Source: Phreatobacter aquaticus
Lineage (GTDB): Bacteria > Pseudomonadota > Alphaproteobacteria > Rhizobiales > Phreatobacteraceae
Direction: 5' to 3'
Length of the DNA stretch: 64,000 nt
Assembly (NCBI RefSeq): GCF_005160265.1
Contig: NZ_CP039865.1
Location: forward strand, 4,689,001 to 4,753,000
Shown here: positions 61,202-64,000 of the stretch, one piece after another
Numbering within the stretch: the stretch's first letter is position 1
Layout: every line of letters starts with the position of its first letter
The notes under the pieces: generated by a model
The model's input: the letters and a program-made list of their open reading frames with translations, nothing else
What the model was told of the DNA's origin: nothing
Databases searched by the model: none
Program-made: the position numbers and the translations under genes

Positions 61202-61216
61202 TTAAGGCTTATTGAA
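61202..61216. promoter_or_regulatory. Near-consensus CtrA box upstream of cheA
   Basis: TTAAGGCTTATTGAA matches TTAA-N7-TTAA with one mismatch. It lies about 80 bp upstream of the cheA start. Weak evidence on its own. Confidence 0.35.
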
Positions 61217-61286
61217 GTGAATAACAGTCGATTTGAGGCAAATTCAAAAAAAATGCGTGAGATTTGCCCGCAAACAGCAAAAGGCG

Positions 61287-61943
61287 TCAGACAGCCTTTA
61301 GCACCACATAGTCGTCGATCTTTTCGATCGAGAGCGACATCGAAGCAGCCCGCGCCAACACGCCGGTATAGTAGGGCTGGATCGCATGGGCATCGATGGT
61401 GCCCTGTTCGTTAGACGGTATTCCCGCCAGCAGATCAACGGCATGGGGAGGAATGCGTGCGTTGAGGCCGGTGACGGTGACCAGGAAGCCGGTCTCGTCG
61501 CCCTCCCCTGTTGCCTCGACCTTTATGACACCGCCGCGCGGAATGCCACCGGCTGCCAGCATCAGCATGTTGAGAAGAAGCTTGACCCGGTTCTTGGGCA
61601 AATAGGCTGCGGGCACATGCCAGTCGACCGAAGTGCGGTCATCGGTCAGGAAGTTCGTGGCAACCGTCTGCGCGTCGCGCGTATCGATCGCCGAACCAGC
61701 CGAACCCGCGGCACCGAAGGCAATCCGGCAGAACTGGAGACGGGCCGAGGCTGTCTTGGCGCTCTTGCGGATGAGGTCGAGCGCCAGCTCCGTGGTCGAG
61801 GCGTCGGCGCCATCTTCCATGAGTTCCAGGCCGTTGACGATCGCGCCGACCGGCGAGATCACGTCGTGGCAGACGCGGCTTGCCACGAGGGCTGCCAGAT
61901 CGAGCCCTTCAAGCGAAATCGGACTGCGAGTCACGTCGACCAT
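61287..61943 (-). CDS. chpT: Histidine phosphotransferase ChpT
   Basis: 218 residues, a degenerate histidine-kinase-like dimeric phosphotransferase. The phospho-His is residue 26 in ASRVCHDVISPVGAIVNGLELMED, the ChpT signature. The C-terminal part is an ATPase-like domain without the ATP-binding boxes. ChpT passes phosphate from CckA to CtrA (and CpdR). ATG 61943 (MVDVTRSP) is chosen. Its target ctrA lies 20 kb away in this window. It is separated from cheA by about 165 bp, upstream and in the same direction. Confidence 0.93.
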   Translation of the reverse strand: MVDVTRSPISLEGLDLAALVASRVCHDVISPVGAIVNGLELMEDGADASTTELALDLIRKSAKTASARLQFCRIAFGAAGSAGSAIDTRDAQTVATNFLTDDRTSVDWHVPAAYLPKNRVKLLLNMLMLAAGGIPRGGVIKVEATGEGDETGFLVTVTGLNARIPPHAVDLLAGIPSNEQGTIDAHAIQPYYTGVLARAASMSLSIEKIDDYVVLKAV

Positions 61944-62040
61944 GGGCAGGCTCCAGAGGGCGAATCGAATGCACCCCACTCAACGCAGGGCGCACCGAGG
62001 TACAACGTCGGGGCGGCGAACTCAAAGGCTGAGGAGACGA

Positions 62041-62736
62041 TTACTCGTCGTCCTGCGGCGCGGACTTGAGATTGGCGAAGACCTTGGCGGCATCGTAGCG
62101 CTCTTCGCGTTTCGGAGCCTCGGGACGTTCGAAGGGATCGACCTTCGCCGGCATCGACGTGGTCTGGTCAGCCGGGAGCAGCGTCTGCTCGGGCGTCGTG
62201 TCGACCGGGCCACGCTCCTTGGCAGCACGATTGACCTCAAGGTCGAGGTCGATCTGCGAGCAAAGGCCAAGTGTCACAGGGTCCATCGGCGTCAGGGTCT
62301 GCGAGTTCCAATGGGTGCGGTCACGGATAGCGGCGATCGTCGGCTTCGTCGTGCCGACGAGGCGCATCAGGGCCGCATCCTTCAGTTCGGGATGGTTGCG
62401 CACAAGCCACAGGATGGCATTCGGCCGGTCCTGCCGGCGCGAGACCGGGGTATAGCGAGGCCCCTTCTTCGACTTGACCTCAGGCAGCTTGACCTTGGGC
62501 GGCGCCAGCCGCAGGCGGAAGGCCGGGTCCTTCTCGGCGCGCGTGATCTCGTCGCGCGTCAGCTGTCCGGTAATGATCGGATCGGAACCCTTGATACCCT
62601 GGGCGGCTTCGCCGTCAGCGATCGCTTTGACCTCAAGCGGATGCAGCGTGCAGAAGGCGGCGATCTGCTCGAACGAGAGCGCGGTATTGTCGACCAGCCA
62701 AACGGCGGTGGCCTTGGGCATCAGGAGCTGGGTCAT
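62041..62736 (-). CDS. trcR: Cell-cycle transcriptional regulator TrcR (DUF1013)
   Basis: 231 residues of the DUF1013/TrcR family. The conserved start MTQLLMPKATAVWLVDNTALSFEQIAAFCTLHPLEVKAIADGE is a helix-turn-helix-like region. A repeat of the unit (RPNAILWLVRNHPELKDAALMRLVGTTKPTIAAIRDR) follows. The C-terminal 60 residues are low complexity. ATG 62736 is chosen over the longer frame to 63096. It lies next to chpT, so a cell-cycle link is supported by both family and context. Confidence 0.88.
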   Translation of the reverse strand: MTQLLMPKATAVWLVDNTALSFEQIAAFCTLHPLEVKAIADGEAAQGIKGSDPIITGQLTRDEITRAEKDPAFRLRLAPPKVKLPEVKSKKGPRYTPVSRRQDRPNAILWLVRNHPELKDAALMRLVGTTKPTIAAIRDRTHWNSQTLTPMDPVTLGLCSQIDLDLEVNRAAKERGPVDTTPEQTLLPADQTTSMPAKVDPFERPEAPKREERYDAAKVFANLKSAPQDDE

Positions 62737-63120
62737 TGCGGCCTCTTCGGTGGCGATCGCGAGAGTGACCGCTCCCGTGCCCTGGCCTTGGAGACCCGGG
62801 CCGAGGCGGCCGCCTCGTGTCGATCGAAAGATCGGGAAATCGCTCGTGCATATAGCGCTGGAGACGCGGCGACGCAAACATTGCTTGTCACACAGCCCGT
62901 TTCTTTCTTGGGATGCCAATCGGGCCCAATCCCGAACTCCCGGAAATGACGCGCGATCAGGGCGGAAGCGGCGAGAATCCGCCATCCGAGCACCTCTCCT
63001 CCCGTGGACAGGAATGGATGGTTCTGCTATCCGCGACACTTCCCGAACGTCGGCTACCCTGCGGAATGCACCTGCAAGCTGACGTCCGCCATTCATTCGC
63101 TATCAGGAAGGACTCTCGGC
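62737..63120. other. Divergent intergenic region trcR / rpsU
   Basis: About 385 bp holding the promoters of both genes. A cgatcgaaagatcg inverted repeat lies near 62820. The long upstream extension of the trcR frame into this region has no family match. No RNA gene was recognised. Confidence 0.45.
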
Positions 63121-63366
63121 GTGCAGGTTCTCGTTCGCGACAACAATGTCGATCAGGCGCTCAAGGCTCTCAAAAAAAAGATGCAGCGCGAAGGCATCTT
63201 CCGCGAAATGAAGCTGCGCGGCCACTTTGAGAAGCCCTCCGAAAAGCGCGTACGCGAAGAGGCGGAAGCTGTCCGCCGCGCCCGCAAGCTTGCCCGCAAG
63301 CGCGCCCAGCGCGAGGGCCTGATCGCCGCCAAGCCAGAGAAACCGGCGGCTCGCAAAACCGCCTGA
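63121..63366 (+). CDS. rpsU: 30S ribosomal protein S21 (GTG start)
   Basis: 81 residues. [60 protein letters not shown] is the bS21 core, with a Lys/Ala-rich C-terminal extension common in Rhizobiales. GTG 63121 has GGAAGGA 8 bases upstream; the frame extends upstream but without homology. S21 sits on the 30S subunit near the anti-Shine-Dalgarno site. Divergent from trcR. Confidence 0.95.
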   Translation: MQVLVRDNNVDQALKALKKKMQREGIFREMKLRGHFEKPSEKRVREEAEAVRRARKLARKRAQREGLIAAKPEKPAARKTA

Positions 63367-63411
63367 GCTTCGGATACGGTTTCTTTTCGGTTTGTGCCGT
63401 AATTTCGACAG

Positions 63412-63436
63412 GCCCGTGACGAACAAGTCGTCCGGG
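63412..63436 (+). terminator. Hairpin downstream of rpsU
   Basis: ggcccg ... gacga / tcgtc ... cgggcc, interrupted by one unpaired base, lies 45 bases after the rpsU stop. It lacks a T tract, so it may be an attenuator or stabiliser rather than a terminator. Confidence 0.4.
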
Positions 63437-63507
63437 CCATGTCATTTCTGGAAGACCAAATGCTTGGATCTGGCCTCATGCCGGATCCGCTGATCGAGGA
63501 CGATAGG

Positions 63508-64000
63508 ATGAACGTCGTGGCATTGGCCGCAACACGCAATTGGCGGCCTGCAGCACTGGTCGTCTGCGCGATGGCGCTGGCCGGCTGCAGCACCAGCGGC
63601 GGTGTTGCCACCGGCTCGGTGACCGGCGGTGACGACGTTGAATCCAGCTATATCGGCTCGACCGCCAACATCGCTTCGCTGACCGAGGTGGTTCAGCGCA
63701 ATCCGCAGGACCCGCAGGCCTACAACATGCGCGGCACGGTTCTCGCCCGCACCGGGCGGCCGCAGGATGCCATGACCGACTTCACCAAGGCCATCCAGCT
63801 CGACCCGAACTATGTTCAGGCCCTTTCGAACCGCGCGCTTGTCTACCGGCAGACGGGGCGGGCCGATCTCGCTCTCGGCGACTACAACCGTGCCATTCAG
63901 GCTGATGCGAACTACGCCGCCGCCTATGTTGGCCGGGGCAATATCTATCGCGTCCAGGGCCGCTACGCCGATGCGCTGACCGACTACAACCGCGCCATCC
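63508..64000 (+). CDS. TPR-repeat lipoprotein, 5' part (runs off the window)
   Basis: The frame is open from ATG 63508 to the window end, 164 codons. A lipoprotein signal (VVCAMALAGC, Cys at residue 27) is followed by about 30 linker residues and tandem tetratricopeptide repeats of 34 residues (AYNMRGTVLARTGRPQDAMTDFTKAIQLDPN, ALSNRALVYRQTGRADLALGDYNRAIQAD, then the next). GAGGA sits 7 bases before this ATG; an in-frame ATG exists at 63439. It is probably an NlpI-like or periplasmic assembly protein. The end is unknown because the window stops. Confidence 0.85.
   Translation, partial: MNVVALAATRNWRPAALVVCAMALAGCSTSGGVATGSVTGGDDVESSYIGSTANIASLTEVVQRNPQDPQAYNMRGTVLARTGRPQDAMTDFTKAIQLDPNYVQALSNRALVYRQTGRADLALGDYNRAIQADANYAAAYVGRGNIYRVQGRYADALTDYNRAI

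Noticed and set aside
1-64000. tRNA, rRNA or CRISPR arrays
   Set aside because: I saw no cloverleaf-like GTTCRANYC segments, no rRNA blocks and no regularly spaced direct repeats of 24-40 bp.
1-64000. Insertion sequences or prophage
   Set aside because: No transposase, integrase or terminal inverted repeats were recognised; the only duplicated DNA is the omp module.

Overview
The window is GC-rich chromosomal DNA from an alphaproteobacterium, most probably a member of the Hyphomicrobiales (Rhizobiales). The evidence is ctrA next to fliI/fliJ, chpT next to trcR, GANTC-rich regulatory DNA, an Irr-type palindrome in front of mbfA, Omp25/31-like beta-barrel paralogs, and the usg, DUF1285 and DUF6111 families. 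Gene style and order recall Phreatobacter/Bosea-like genomes, but I cannot name the genus from sequence alone. No rRNA, tRNA, CRISPR array, transposase or phage gene was recognised, so this reads as core chromosome with small accessory pockets.

Layout. 1-5.1 kb: 3' end of pth, ychF, two overlapping MaoC-fold genes, a glycine-rich repeat protein, apt, a small membrane protein and mtnP. 5.2-8.8 kb: the cytochrome bc1 operon petABC (minus strand), divergent from trmL. 8.8-12 kb: three tandem Omp25/31-like genes plus the decayed end of a fourth copy; a further intact paralog lies at 53.8 kb. 12-18 kb: a divergent TetR/hydrolase pair, a hypothetical membrane protein, and an ALDH-SDR-FAH catabolic operon. 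18-22.3 kb: small proteins, a FeeM-like N-acyltransferase whose promoter carries two perfect CtrA-type boxes, and a GGDEF/EAL protein. 22.5-25.3 kb: a tightly overlapping DUF1285-NUDIX-DUF6111-cca operon. 25.4-32.3 kb: a MoxR-DUF58-BatA/DUF4159-membrane protein operon.

32-38.9 kb: small exported proteins (two related Arg-rich proteins with RR signal peptides, one SH3-like), GNAT, usg, DUF1330, a catalase-fold protein, NUDIX, an unannotated 39-codon ORF with strong terminator hairpins, mbfA, and a metallophosphoesterase. 39-42.5 kb: fliJ, fliI and ctrA, with a dense GANTC cluster in front of ctrA. 42.5-55.4 kb: a thioesterase, cysK, a flavin reductase, prpE, an MCP, an FAD dehydrogenase with an acyl-CoA ligase, an Omp and a TauE-type permease. 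55.4-62.7 kb: cheA(REC)-cheW-cheY-cheB-cheR, then chpT and trcR. 62.7-64 kb: rpsU and the start of a TPR lipoprotein that runs off the window.

Taken together, the second half carries much of a cell-cycle and motility programme: ctrA, chpT and trcR (cell cycle), fliI/fliJ (flagellar export) and a full chemotaxis operon with an MCP. Several promoters (ctrA, the FeeM-like gene, the omp paralogs) carry CtrA-like or CcrM (GANTC) sites, which suggests cell-cycle-timed expression.
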